Assembly (NCBI GenBank): GCA_013180625.2
Contig: SNVD02011027.1
Span: forward strand, 248,001-312,000
DNA length: 64,000 nucleotides
Direction of reading: 5' to 3'
From: Boswellia sacra
Lineage: Eukaryota > Streptophyta > Magnoliopsida > Sapindales > Burseraceae
Each line of letters begins with the position of its first letter. Position 1 is the first letter of the stretch. Positions 44,388 through 57,000 of this stretch are shown one piece after another. The notes under the pieces are model-generated. The model ran no database searches and was not told the origin of the DNA. It saw only the letters and a list, made by a program, of their open reading frames with translations. The position numbers and the translations under genes were made by a program.

Positions 44388-46450
44388 AATTAAAAAATCA
44401 ATGCTTCCAAAAAGAAGTCAAAAAACATGTTAACACAATTGGAAGAGTTGGTAGAAACAAGTGAAGCTTTAGAAAATGAAAATGAAATTTTAAAGCAAAA
44501 AGATTTTGAAAATTTAGAAAATCAAATACATTTATTAAAAACTGAAAACGAGACTTTAAAAAAACGATTTTGATAAATTGGAGAAAGACAATGTTATTAT
44601 GAAAGAGAAAAATAATGACTTAAGAAATATTATTGATAGTTTTACAAAAAGCACAAAAAAATTTGAACTCCATGTTACAAAACCAAAGGTATACGTTTGA
44701 TAAAAGAGGCATAGGATATAAAACTTATAAAAATCAAAAGTATTTTTAAAACTATTTTGCTCATGCATCTTCTAGGAATAATCCTAATCATTCATGTACT
44801 TATTGTGGAAGAAAAGACACAAAGTGCATTCTCCCTATATTAAGAGAAATCCTAATTTGAAACAATTATGGGTTCCAAAAAGTACCAAAACTAACCCTGA
44901 AGGACCCAAGAACATTTGGGTACCAAAAAATCACTCTTTGAATGTTGATTGTAGAAACAAAGGAGTGGTAAACACAAGTGGTACTTAAATAGTGGGTGCT
45001 CAGGGCATATGACCAATGATGCCTCCAAGTTCTTAAGATTAATCACGAAGAAAGGAAGAAATGTAACCTTCGGTGATAATGTCAAAGGAAGGGTAATTGG
45101 ACATGGTGATATTGGTAACCCTTCTTCACCTATTATTGAAAATGTTTTGCTTGTTAATTGTTTGGTACATGATTTGATTAGCATTGGTCAATTATGTGAC
45201 AAGGGATATTTTGTTGCTAGCTTTTGAGCCTATTAGATGTGTGATTGAGGATGCTATAACAATAAGACATTAGTTATTGGTAATAGATATGGTAATATCT
45301 ATATACAATTGATATTGGTGTCCTTGATCATGTAAAAGTGTTTTGTTGTTAATCATGATGCTTGGTTACGGCATAAAAGATTAGTCATGCTAGCATGGAC
45401 ACAATTTCAAAAATTTCTAAAAATGATTTAGTTGATGGTCTACCAAGAATAAAATTTGAAAAGAATAAGATTTGTGATGCTTATCAATTTGGAAAACATG
45501 TGAGAACTTCTTTTACACAAAAGAAATTTATTTCAACAAATAAACCTCTACAATTACTTCATTTGGATTTATTTGGACTATCAAGAACTCAAAACCTTGG
45601 TGGAAAGTATTACGTCTTTGTTATTGTAGATGATTATTCAAGATTCACTAGGCCACACAAGCTTTTTCAAAATTTGCAAAAAAAGTTCAAAATAAAAAAG
45701 GATATTTTATTGTGTCCATTGGGAGTAATGATGGTGGTGAAGTAGACAATGTTGCATTGAAAAATCTTGTGATAAAAATGGTTTTGAATATAATTTTTTC
45801 ACACCCAGAACTCCACAACAAAATGGTGTTGTTGAGAGGAAAAATAGGAATATCCAAAAAATGACTAGGATCATGCTACTTGAAAATAATTTGTCAAAAT
45901 ATTTTTGGGCCGAAGCCGTTAATACCGCATGCTTTATAATCAATAGAGTCCACATTAGAGCTTTAATAAAGAAAACTCCCTATGAACTTTGGAAATGAAG
46001 AAAACCCAACATTGGATTTTTTAAAATTTTTGAATGTAAATGTTTTATTTAAAACACCAAGGATAACCTTGAAAAATTTGATGCAAAAGCCGATGTTAGA
46101 ATTTTTGTTGGCTATTCTAACCATAGTAAAGCATATAGAGTTTTTAACAAAAAGACTCTTGCTATTGAAGAATCTATGCATGTTGAATTTGATGAAACTA
46201 ATATGATTTCTTCAAAGAATTTAGATGATGATATTGTTGAGGTACAAAGACAAATCAAGGAATTAAGGCACGATGAAAAAAAGCCAAGACATTACAACTT
46301 CAACAAGATAAGCTTGATGAAGTAAATGTGTCTTCTCAAGAATTACCAAAGGAATAAAGGTACGCAAACGCTCACCCTAAAGATCTTATTATTGGCGAAC
46401 CATCACAAGGTATAAGAACTAGATCTTCTTTTAGAAACTTTTGTAATCAT
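44388..46450 (+). pseudogene. Copia protease and integrase remnant
   Basis: A coiled-coil-like Lys/Glu-rich stretch (about 44400-44740) is followed by a Trp/Val/Pro-containing linker with two IWVPK/LWVPK repeats near 44865 and 44910. The protease region is around 44985-45225 (readable HMTNDASKF and LISIGQLCDKGY; the active-site Asp is lost near 44985). The integrase zinc-binding end CDAYQFGKH, with Cys changed to Tyr, is near 45475, and the catalytic core with LHLDLFGLS and FVIVDDYSRF is near 45560-45645. Then comes a second-Asp region broken by a frameshift near 45730, and a PQQNGVVERKNR glutamate motif near 45810-45845. Inactive. Confidence 0.8.
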
Positions 46451-48014
46451 TTTGTATTTGTCTCTCAATTTGAACCAAATTCTTTTGAAGAAGTCTAGAA
46501 TAACAAAAGTTGGATTTTGGCTATGCAAGAATCAATTTGAGAGAAATCAAGTTTGGGAATTAGTTCCTAGAGCAAAAAATCATTCTATTATAGGCACTAA
46601 ATGGATTTTTAGAAATAAAGTAGATGAAAATGGCACAAGAATACAATCAAGACGAAGATATTGATCATGAGGAAACTTTTACAGTGGTTGCTAGATTAGA
46701 ATCCATTAGAATGTTGTGTGCATTTTCATGTTATAAAATTTTACATTATATCAAATGGATGTGAAAAGTGCATTTTTAAATGATTATATTGTGGAGGAAG
46801 TATATATAGAGCAACTCCTTAGTTTTCAAAATCATGATTTTCCAAACCATGTTTTCAAACTCAAAAAGGCACTTTATGGCTTGAAAAAAGTGCCACAGCA
46901 TGGAATGATAGATTGAAGAAATTTCTTATTGACAATGGTTTTGAAATGAAAAAGGTTAATACTACTCTTTTGGTTAAAACCAAAAATGATGATTTATTAA
47001 TTGTTCAAATCTATATCGATGATATTATATTCGGTGCTAATAATGTTTTTATGTGTGAGGAATTTTCCAAGTGCATGCAACAAGAATTTGAAATGAGCTT
47101 AATAGGAGAATTAAATTTCTTCTTTGGACTTCAAATCAAGCAATCGATGAATGGCATCTTCATAAATCAAGCCAAATACACAAGAGATCTTCTCAAGAAG
47201 TTTGGCATGGACAAATCAAGAACATATAACACACCCATGGGTACCTTAACTAAGCTTGACAAAGATGAAAAGGAAAAGATGTTGAAGTAACAAAATATCG
47301 AGGTATGATTAGTTCTCTTTTGTATTTAACTGCTAGTAGACCCGATATTATATTTAGTGTGTGTATGTATGCTAGATTTCAATCTTGTCCAAAGGAATCT
47401 CACCTTTAAGGTTGTCAAGAGGATATTTAGATATCTTCTTGGAACCACAAATCTAGGTCTTCTATATCCTAAGTATGACAATTTTGATCTAATTTGTTAT
47501 TATGATACGGACTTTGCCGGAAGTCTTCTTGATAGAAAGAGCACTAGTGGCTTTTACCATTTTCTAGGATATGCATTAGTCTTATGGTTTAGTAGGAAAC
47601 AAAATTCTACTGCTTTTATCAACCGTGGAAGCGGAGCATATTGCAGTGGGAAGTTGTTATGCATAAGCTCTTTGGATGAAACAAATTTTAAAAGATTATG
47701 GTGTGGTATTTGATCACATTCCTATCAAACGTGACAATGCAAGTGCCATCAACATTTTAAAAAATCCCATACAACACTCTAGGACTAAGCATATAGAGAT
47801 TAGACATCATTTTATTAGAGATCATGTGCAAAAAGGTAATATTTCTTTAGAATTTGTTTCTACCGATAAACAATTAGCCGATGTTTTTATTAAACCCCTT
47901 AGTCAAGATAGATTTTGCACTACTAGAAGAGAATTAGGCATGCTGGATATGTCTAAATTTTACTTTTATATGATAATTGGTATGCTTAAAACTTTGAATG
48001 GTAGCATATGTTAA
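46451..48014 (+). pseudogene. Copia reverse transcriptase and RNase H remnant
   Basis: RT begins near 46520 with NQVWELVPRAKNHSIIGTKW. A frame change follows near 46655, then MDVKSAFLN-like and ALYGLKK-like blocks, and the 125-codon open piece 46913-47290 with IVQIYIDDIIFGANN (catalytic YIDD), FEMSLIGELNFFFGLQIKQS and TRDLLKKFGMD. RNase H is read in 47357-48014, with DTDFAGSLLDRKSTSGFYHF and KHIEIRHHFIRDHV. Several frameshifts and stops are present. The wording FEMSxxGELxFFxGLQIKQ is typical of the Sirevirus group as I know it. Confidence 0.85.
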
Positions 48015-48252
48015 GGGGGAGAATATATTTAGGGAGAGTAGTTCATTCGATTACATCTTTTGGGTGATAACAAAAAGGGGAGAAATGGTGGGATTGCTTA
48101 TATTTGTGATTCTTTATAACCATCTCTTCATAAAGATTGCTATTTTTTGCTCATTCTTGATTTTAGATATTCATTTTTTTATTTTCATTATTGATTTTAG
48201 ATATTATTTTTTAAAACAATCGATGATTTGTCATCATAAAAAAGAGGGAGAT
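48011..48252 (+). promoter_or_regulatory. Copia 3' region with three polypurine tracts
   Basis: Purine tracts TTAAGGGGGAGAA (48011), AAAAAGGGGAGAAATGG (48072) and AAAAAAGAGGGAGA (about 48238-48251) precede the 3' LTR at 48253. Repeated polypurine tracts upstream of the 3' LTR are a known mark of Sireviruses. No gene is seen in this interval. Confidence 0.65.
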
Positions 48253-51200
48253 TGTTAGCCCTAAGGCTACATCATATTTTTTATGATAATAATACACACT
48301 GATTCATTGAGGTATTACTAATATGTTTATTTATGTGTAAGAATAAGATCAATAAAATAGTTCTAAAATCAAGAAGAGACGTATTAAAATGAAGTGTTGA
48401 AGTTAAGGAGAAAGTTATATATTAAAGGCACCAAAGTTTAAGAACAAGGTTTGATTTAAGGAATATGACACATGAGCAATGTTCAATCAATTGATCAATA
48501 TTTCTCTATAAATGTCCAAATGATGTGATTCTTAAGCCTTTAGAAATCTTATTCAATTAGTAACATTTTATATATTTTAAAGAAATTCGAATTTCAACTA
48601 GAAAGTTGTCCAAATCATCATCCAAGCTAAAGGACAAACAAAATCTACTGACATGAGCACCGAATGGTGTTTTATCTATATCTTGAGCTATAGTTATTCA
48701 AATGACTTAATTCTTGATGAGTTTGAAAGAACATTTAATGGAGTACATTTCATATGTTTTGATGAAACTCAAATTTCAAATGAAGGGCCAGCATAATTAT
48801 CATGCAAGTCGGTGGATTGACACAGGGAAGAAAAATCTACTACAATGAGTACTAAATGGTCTTTTATCTATATCTTAAGCTAGAGATATTCAAATAACTT
48901 GATTCTTGATGCTTTGGAAAGATTATTTAATGGAGAACATTTGATATCTTTTGAAGAAATTCGAATTTTGAATGGAAGGCTAACATAATCATCATGAAAG
49001 TTAGTGGACTAACACAAGGAAGAAAAATCTACTAGCATGAGCACCAAATGGTCTTTTGTCCATATCTTGAGCTAGAGATATCCAAATGATTTGATTCTTA
49101 ATGTGTTGGAAAGCTTATGCAAATATGCAGCTTTTCAAATTTCAAACAAAACATTGACAAAATGGCCGACAAGATTACAATTTTTATGGTGGGTATAAAA
49201 TTTGGAGTTGGTGACTTGAATAAGTTCATCTCATTTGCCTATAAAAGGAGCCCTTCTCCCATGCATTCAACATGAATCTATAAAGCAACAAATAAGAGAA
49301 ATATCAAGTTTAGAGAGCATTTATATTCTTTATCTACTATTTGAAGAGAGTTGTACTTTTATTGTAAACAATTTTCTTTGTTCATGTATTGTGGTAAGAG
49401 CGAGATCACTTTTGTAAAGAATATTAGTTATCCTTGAGAGAACTAGTGTTATCGAGAGTTAAACAATTAAGAGAATTATTGGTGTGATGTTATCGAGGGT
49501 TGAAGGAAGAAGCCTTGCGAGGTTGTTCATCGACGAAGTTGTAAAGAATTCTATGACTTAGTGGAAAGCTTAGCTTGTGGAGAAGATAGAAGCCTGTGGA
49601 TATAAGCAAGGTTTGTTGAACCACATAAATTAAGTTTGCAGTCTCTCTATCCCTATCCTCTTTAAATTCACTTGCGCTTGTTTTTGTTCATAATTGTTAT
49701 TCTCTTGATTGCTTCTTGAATAATGATGAACACTTAAATACGTATGCTTAATAAGAGCTCAATTTATCATATTGCATTAATAATGTCATTAAATTTCTCA
49801 ACTTAAGTATATTTGTGGTCTTTGCATCTTTTGAATTAACTTCATCTTAATTTTGGTTTTTGTTATAGGTTCGGTAAAATAGGCATAACCTTCTATTTAT
49901 AGATCATAATGGTGCAAATCTTTATTTTTTTGAAAGCTGATTAAATTATCTATTTGTATTTCACAAGCATCATCAAATTCGGGCTCTTAATAGACCAAAA
50001 TGGGCTTGAAGTGAACCCATATGTAGTTTCAGTCCAGCCTGACCATGCGTCCGTATTTTTATGATATCTCTTGATATACGTATCCAAAACGTATGAATTA
50101 AGATGTTCTAGAAAGCTATGAGAAATATCTGCAAATTTCATGAGACATGTGATCAAAATGCTAAATAATTCGGTGCCAAAATTGGTGGTCAAAGCCGGTG
50201 CACATGATGATCCAAATTGTCAATAAGATATTTTTGACTAATTTACCCCTGAATGTATCTATAAATAGAGGTGCCTTGTGACCCATTAGGGCATCTTGGC
50301 CTAGGCTAAGATCTCTTATTATTGTTTCTCTCTTGTGTTTGTTCTCTTAATGTTATTAATAAATCTTCTTTTTCTTACAATTTGTTTTCTTTCTTTTATA
50401 ATGTTTTGCTATTGCTAAGGTGAAAGGGTGAAACTCTTGATATGAGAATAATGAATTCTAACCCTTGACATGTGCTTTATAATCATAATCTTTTGTTATT
50501 TATTTTATATGATTTATATTTGTTTCTCTAACAAATCTTGACACAACTCGTAAAGTGAAGGTCTTGATCCATTGTAGACAATCCTTGGCATATCAAATGC
50601 TTAGATCATTTCTAAATGTCGTATGGTTCTTCCTTACTGACATGAGTCTAGTTAGGAACCTTGATTTATTGTAGACATATAGTGATTGGCATACTGGACG
50701 CTTGAACCCATTTACAAGAAGTGGTATAAGTATTGGTAATGAAACAAATATAATTCATATAACTAAAATGGGCTTAAATGACATATCTTCCGATTAGAAC
50801 CTCCTAAATGTGTGGATTCCAATTGAGTTATAATTGGTTATGTATCCTTATTTGATATATCAATGGCAGATCTCTTAACCTTAGCCTTCATTGTCATTGT
50901 GCTAATTTATCTTACTTTTGTACTTTAATTGTTCTTATTTATTGCTTATGAAATTGTTCTTTCATTTGCTATGGTAGGTTTTACCTCCTATTTTTATAGA
51001 TGGTTTTACCACCTTTTATTTTTATTTTACATTTGAATGGTCAGTAGTACCGCCTGCCATATTTACTTTTATTTGTTAATATCATCTTGTTATTCATTTA
51101 TATTATTCACATCATATTTGCTTACCCTTTAATTTGTACCGCTAAATCTCCTTCCTCGTGGATCGACCCTATTCTTCTCGGGTTTATTACTTTGATACTC

Positions 51201-51388
51201 CCATACTTGGGAGAAAATCCTATTTTTCATATGTGTCAAATAACTTCTAATTTCATCTCCATCACCTTTATTCTCAAAGAAAGAGTGAACTAATTTTAAA
51301 CTTTTAAGTAAAGTTTTATAAATTTGTTTTTATAAATAAAAATCCAATTCACGCCCCTCCCTCTTGGGTTGCCATACCTTGGTCAATA
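48253..51388 (+). repeat. Copia 3' LTR, split by a solo Athila-family LTR
   Basis: The LTR pieces are 48253-49718 and 51244-51388, with one copy of the AATAA duplication on each side of the insertion. A TATA box TATAAAAG is at 49240-49247. It shows the same internal repeat blocks as the 5' LTR. It ends GGTCAATA, a change from GGTCAACA. Confidence 0.88.
49724..51238 (+). mobile_element. Solo LTR of the Athila family
   Basis: It starts TGATGAACACTTAAATA and ends ATATGTGTCA, like the LTRs of the 17472-33807 element, but is clearly more diverged and has a private insertion of about 75 bp near 50772. Perfect TSD AATAA lies at 49719-49723 and 51239-51243, and the intact site in the 5' LTR at 43105 (CTTGAATAACTTC) confirms it. 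It is 1515 bp. The TATA box TATAAATA is kept at 50260-50267. Confidence 0.95.
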
Positions 51389-52300
51389 GATGCTATCTAG
51401 GTTTTCTTCAACTACTTGATCACTTGGTCTCCTTCTCCTTTAACTTCTTCTTTGGCAACTTCTTTGCCCTTCTTGACAATCTTCTCTTTCTCAACTAATC
51501 TTTCATTCTTATTCTCATGGTAAAATTTACTACTTCTTGTCAATCCTTGAACATTCCCTCTCTCATCCTTGAGTGTTTCTCCCTCAACTCTTACTTTTTC
51601 TTCTTCATAACTACTAAAGTCAGCCCAAAATTTTGGGAGGGTCTTGACTTTAGGAATATCATCCCAGATTCCCATGACTTTCACTTCTTTATACCTTATA
51701 GGTAAGCTCTCTCTCCTCACAAAATTCTCAACTTGTTTCCCTTTCCTAACTTTACTACCCTTTTTCACTTTGAGCTTTCTAGATGGTAGACCTTTCCTAG
51801 GCCCTTTTCTAGCCATATATTTCTTGGCGAAGGCACTCGATAATGTGGACTTCTTCTTGGCAGGTGTTACTTCAACTTTTTGTTCTTCTTCTTGAGGCTT
51901 TTCCTCTTCTTGGTCATTGAGGCATACAAATTCAGGTTCTAGGCTTTGCTTGACTCCTTTCATTGCAATATTGGTTCATCCACCCTTCTTGGTGTAAATC
52001 ATAACTGCCAAAGGAATGGGCTTATCTCTCACCTTCTCAATGATCTTCTTGGGCTTCTCTTCCTTAGGCTCTTTAACCTTTTGCTTCTTCTTTGTGGTCC
52101 CCTTTCTAGTGTACTTTTTTGATATTTCGAGCTTGGACTTCTCCCTTCTTGTGGTCCTCTCAACCTTGGTCGATCTACTTTCTTCAAAGTAGTACATAAC
52201 TTGCTCTTCAATCAAGCCTAATCCAATCATGTTAGCTGCTGGAGGAGGTACCTAGTTGTAATTGGGTAGTGGATTACTTCTTGTGTTAGGCTTATATGTC
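51389..52300 (-). pseudogene. Element B charged linker and zinc-finger region (minus strand)
   Basis: Frames 51963-51412 (183 codons, Lys/Glu/Arg-rich, with CLNDQEEEKPQEEE and MARKGPRKG) and 52230-51976 correspond to 54000-54700 of element C and 14650-15540 of element A. This is the segment between Gag and protease. It was continuous with 38444 before the copia insertion. Confidence 0.7.
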
Positions 52301-53330
52301 TCTACGTTGGGAATCTAGCCCTCATAAATCAAGTCTTGGATATTATGGTGGAGAAGAGTACATTCATCAGTCTTGTGACCATCCATTTGTTAGAATTTGC
52401 ACTTCTCATAATGCCTCCAATTCTTTGGTAATGGATTTGGAAGCTCTCTTGGTGGCAATGGCTACAAGATTCCTTTGGCTCTTAGCCTTGCAAAGATCTT
52501 GGACAGTGGTCTTTCCAAATGACTAAACTTCCTTTATGGGGTGACCGCCTTCACCTCAACATGCTTCATGCTAGATCCACTAGCTTGGTAATATTACCCT
52601 TAACTTCTTCCAAAGTAGCAATGGTTACTTCTCTTCTACCTATATTCCAAATCTTCTATTTGAATAACTGCGTCATACAGGTCTTTAAATGTTTTGATAG
52701 GGAAGCCTGCCAAACTATCACTGATCAAGGTGTGGGCTCCATTAATCACCATGTAGACCTAGTCCTCTGCAGGCTTGGTGGTCATCTTGGCGGCCTTAGC
52801 CCTACAAAGAATAAGATACTCTAAAAAAGTTTTGTTGAGCTTTTGTCGTGTTGTCTCCAAATCCCTCAAAGTTACTCCTAGTTAGGTATTATTACAACAT
52901 TATTCCGCAAACTGCTCAGAAAGCTCCTCATAATTTTCTCGAACTCTCTTGCAGAAGTCATGATATCATACTACCGCATTTTCTTCCAAATATAGCATGA
53001 AATACTTTAATATATGCTCTTTTGACAAAGGAGTTGTGGCCATGACAGTTGCATACTGTCTCAAGTACGTCTTTGGATTACGCTCTCCGTTGAACTTAGG
53101 CATGTATGGCATGCAAAACTTTGGAGATAGATCATTGTCCCGAATAAGCAAGATGTCATCTAAGTCTTTGACCCCTTCTAGCCCCTTCTTCTTTAACAGG
53201 GATTAGGCTTTCTCTATGTCCTTGGCCAACTGCTTGACTGATTCAGGTTCTTCTTGATTGATTTGGCTCTTCCTCCTATCTCTGCCTTAGCTAGCCTCAC
53301 CATCACCATTATCATTAACCTTAAATAGTA
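52301..53330 (-). pseudogene. Element B gag remnant (minus strand)
   Basis: The best preserved part is 53151-52966, with KFCMPYMPKFNGERNPKTYL and MATTPLSKEHILKYF, the Gag domain also seen in element A at 13840-13960. Downstream on the minus strand come degraded versions of the remaining Gag and the CEFH-type finger near 52400-52330. Stops occur throughout. No start codon can be assigned with confidence. Confidence 0.72.
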
Positions 53331-53775
53331 TCTAATTCATACAACTAGGCCTATTTTAGAGTGCTTAAAAGAGTTTAGCCACTTGATATTGGAGTGTAAT
53401 CATATTAACTCTCAATTGGGCCACTTCAACATTATTGCTGTTGGATGCAACCATTTCGTCAACTGGTTCTTCTTACCTTGTCAAACGACCACCTCGTCTA
53501 ACCTAAACTATTATGGCTACAAAATAAAGGTGTTAATGCCATGCATGCATGCATGTATGCATGATATAATGCATGTTCATAGAAGGGCATAGATACACTT
53601 TTAGCCTTCCAACCTTATTTTTCCCATACATGTGAGGTCAAGCCTCTTTTCCTAGGATTCTTGGCCTCATTCCCAGGTCATCATCATGGAATATGGGAAT
53701 GCAAGATTCTCTCTTCTAATTCAAACATTCATGTGGATATTGGATTCTTTATTATTATCATAACATAATTTTTTA
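53331..53775 (-). other. Element B 5' leader, ending at an inverted junction
   Basis: It is non-coding and matches the leader of element A (13340-13680) in reverse, including the ATGCATGCATGCATG run near 53540. At about 53775 it meets plus-strand element C, which begins inside the zinc-finger region. LTR sequence is absent on both sides. Confidence 0.6.
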
Positions 53776-54615
53776 AATATCATGAGAAATACGAATTCCA
53801 TCAAGTGACTGGTCACAGGACTAATGATTGCACTCACCTTTACCATGAGATACGAGATTTGATTGACAAGGGCCAGATTCTTGACCCAAAGACATATGAG
53901 CCCACCATAAGGAGTAACACATTACCTAACTACAACAAGGCGCCTCCCCCATCAACCAACATGATTGGATCGGGCTTGACTGAGGAGCAAGTCATGAATT
54001 CTTTCGAGGAATGTAGTTCAAGTAGGGCCGAGAGAGTTAAGAGAAGGGAGAAGTCTAAGATAGAACAAATTGCTAGAAAGGTGGTCTCAACGAAGAAGCC
54101 CAAGGCCAAAGAGCCTAAAGAAGAAGAACCCAAGGAGATCATTGAGAGGGTGAAAGATGAGGCCGTTCCTTTGGTAGCTAACATTGCAGTGGAAAGGGTT
54201 AAGCGAAGCTTAGAACTTGAACTTGTGAATCTCAGTGACTAAGACGAATAGGAGCCCCAGGAAGAGGAAGAGGAAGAAGAAGTTAAAGTGACACCCAGCA
54301 AGAAGAAGCCTACGCCATCAAGCTCATTTACTAAGAAGTGGATGGCTAGAAAAGGCCCACCACCAAGGAGATTCAAGATGAAGAAGGATAGTAAAGCAAG
54401 GAAAGGGAAGCGAGATGAGGGTCTTGTAAATAGAGAGAGCTTTCCTAGAAGGTGTAAGGAAGTAAGAGTCATGGCAATTTTGGGATGACATCGCTCAAGT
54501 CAAGACCCTTCCAAACTTTTGGGTTGATTTTAGTCGTGACAAAGAAGAGATAAGAATTGAGGAAGAAAGACATTAGGGAGAAACACTCAATGGTGAGAGA
54601 GAGAATGTCCAAGGA
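53776..54615 (+). pseudogene. Element C zinc finger and charged linker
   Basis: The element starts abruptly in the finger CEFHQVTGHRTNDCTHLYHE (from about 53784), the best copy in the window: C-x2-H-x5-H-x4-C spacing. The frame runs 53805-54242, with GLTEEQVMNSFEE and a Lys/Glu-rich tail ending LVNLSD. A second frame (54288-54488) carries SPSKKKP-like and KKWMARKGPPP blocks. Stops near 54241, 54487 and 54573 break it. Gag proper is missing from this copy. Confidence 0.7.
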
Positions 54616-55740
54616 GTGACAAGGAGTGGTAGATTCTACCATGAGAAGGAAAAGGAGAAGACAGTTGAGAAGGGCAAAGAGGTTACTAATGAAGAAGCTA
54701 AAGAAGAAGAGGATAAAGTGATCAAACAATTAAAGAAAAATCAAGCTAACACTAGCATTTGGGATCTACTTATATCATCCCAAGAGCATAGAGAAGCCAT
54801 GGCAAAGGCCTTGGCGGAGGTAGAGATATCGGTGGCTGCCACTACTAGTGAAATACTGACTGCCTTGATTAGAGGAACAACCAAGAGGGTAAAAGAAAAA
54901 GGAAAAATCACCTTTACAGATGAAGATCTACCATTCAAAGAGAGAAACCATAATAAGCCATTATTCATCATTGTAGAGATTGGTGGAAAAATGTCTCCTT
55001 GTATTGTAGTGGATGATAGGTCCACTATCAATATTATGCCTATGAGGATATTACACAAGTATGGAGTCAGAGAAGATGAGCTCGAGCCTTGTGAGATGGT
55101 GATCAAGGCTTATGATTATTCAAAGAGAAGTGCCATAGGAATCTTTAAACTTTAGTGAAGACGGGACCCATCAAAGTTATGACAGAATTTGTAGTCCTTG
55201 ACATTTCGGTCACTTTACTGGCTTGTTGGGACGAGCATGGTTCCATCCACTTAATGGAGTTCCTTCCACCTTCCATCAAAAAATCTAATTCAACATGGAT
55301 GAGGAGATCATAACCATTCATGTAGCCTCAACAATTGCACTAGCTGCTCTAAGTGTAACGGTTGGAGAAATACCTTACATAGGCGGCTTTCAAGTAGCCA
55401 TGATTGATAAAGTCAGCCTAGTCATTGTTGGATTAATAATGAAGAAATAGGGGTACATGCCAGGAACTGGACTTGGAAAAAATGGATGCGGCCTACCATC
55501 TTTTCTAGACTTCAAAGGTCAAACCTCTAGAAGAGGGTTGGGCTATGAATCTAAAGGGGAGAAGCTGATGATAAGCCCAAGAAAGGGAAATCCATCAAAT
55601 TTGTTAAAGCCCAAGATATGAAATATGTAGGAGCTGTTAAACCATGGGTTATCAAGGGAATGCTGAAGCCTGGATTTGAGATCTTTAGAGATATCCTTTA
55701 GGCAAGAGTCTCCAAGAGGGATGACTTGGTGGGATAGATG
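54616..55740 (+). pseudogene. Element C protease and G-patch-like remnant
   Basis: A 179-codon frame (54616-55155) starts MTRSGRFYHEKEKEK and contains the retropepsin site as VVDDRSTINIMPMRIL, with the Gly of DDG replaced by Arg. After a stop near 55155 the sequence continues with a G-patch-like stretch around 55455-55550 (GTGLGKNGCGLPSF, then RRGLGYE). The segment is collinear with elements A and B. The protease would cut the polyprotein, but the active-site change and stops make it inactive. Confidence 0.78.
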
Positions 55741-57000
55741 GAAAAGATGACCATTAAGGAAGGGAAGCCTCAAGAACAAGTACCGCCAATGGAATCGTTC
55801 GTCGACCTTGCTGCTTTCACTGAGGAAGGAATTAAAAGTGTATCTTATGAAGATATGTTTGTACCCAACCTCTTCAAAGAAGAGGACATTGTTTATGTTT
55901 CAAAGTTTAATACAATGAAGAATAATTTTACTTACTTATTTGATGTCTTCCCTAATGGCGTTGTGTATCATAATTTGTATTTCACTAGCATATTTGAAAT
56001 TCATACCATTCAAACTCATGACGTTAATCTTGGTACAAAAAAAAAAAAACCTAAGAACATATGCATTACACTAGATACAACTCCTGAAAAGAGAGAGAAA
56101 TTTGAAAATTATAAAAGAAACATGAAGAAATCTTCCCTTGGTTCTATGATGACATACCTGGAATTGATAAAAGTATCGCTGAGCATACAATTGTGACTTA
56201 TTTGCATGTGAAACTGGTTAAGTAGAGGCTAAGAAGAATGAGGCTAGAGTGGGCTTAGAAAATCAAAGAGGAAGTCTCTAAGCAAATTGAAACCAAGTTT
56301 CCGGAAGTGGTGAAGTATCCAGAATGGTTAGCCAATATCGTGCCAGTACCAAACAAGGATGGGAGGGTCCGAATGTGTGTGGATTATCGAGACTTGAACA
56401 TGGCCTCACCAAAGGATGATTTTTCTCTACATTATATCGATGTGTTGGTAGATAATACTACTGCCAATGTGATGTTCTCTTTTGTAGATGGGTTTTCTGT
56501 ATACAATTAGACAATGATGGCCAATGAAGACACAATAAAGATAGCCCTCATTACATAATGGGAAACTTATTGTTACAAGGTGATGCCACTCGGTTTGAAG
56601 AATGCAGGGGCTACTTACCAACGAATGATGACGATGCTATTCCATGATATGGGAGATAGAAGTTTATGTGGATGACATGGTGGTGAAGTCTGAGACTCAA
56701 GAGGCACTTTGAAGCCTTGGATAACTTCCTAGAAAGGGTGAAGAAATACAAACTATGGCTAAATTCAAAAACGTGTGTCTTTGGAATTTCCTCAGGGAAG
56801 TTGCTCGGGTTTGTAATTGGCAGGAAAGGGATAAAAATGGATCTAGACAAGGTGGAAGCCATTACGGAGATGCCATCGTCTAAGACTAAAAGAGAAGTTC
56901 GAGGGCTTCTTAGGAAAATCTAGCATAGTAGTCAATTCATCTCTAAATTGACAACTATTTGTGCACCGATTTTTAGGCTTTTGAAGAAAGATCAGCCGGT
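55738..57000 (+). pseudogene. Element C reverse transcriptase remnant
   Basis: A 152-codon linker frame (55738-56196) is followed by RT. The opening is EWLANIVPVPNKDGRVRMCV and then DYRDLN, with FSFVDGFSVYN near 56475-56505 carrying the first catalytic Asp. A stop at about 56508 and a further frame change precede the box VYVDDMVVKSET near 56665-56700. The thumb region is 56717-56923 (KTCVFGISSGKLLGFVIGRK). It is better preserved than element A but not intact. Confidence 0.82.

Larger units (their letters stand above)
38445..51388 (+). mobile_element. Sirevirus-like Ty1/copia element with nested insertions
   Basis: The LTR termini are TGTTAGCCCTAAGG and GGTCAACA (the last copy reads GGTCAATA). 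5-bp flanks GATGT (38440-38444) and GATGC (51389-51393) differ by one base. It lies in element B, whose protease region continues on the other side. Discounting nested insertions, the LTRs are about 1635 and 1616 bp. The order integrase, RT, RNase H is that of copia elements, and the RT/RNase H wording plus several purine tracts before the 3' LTR suggest the Sirevirus lineage. All reading frames are broken. Confidence 0.92.
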
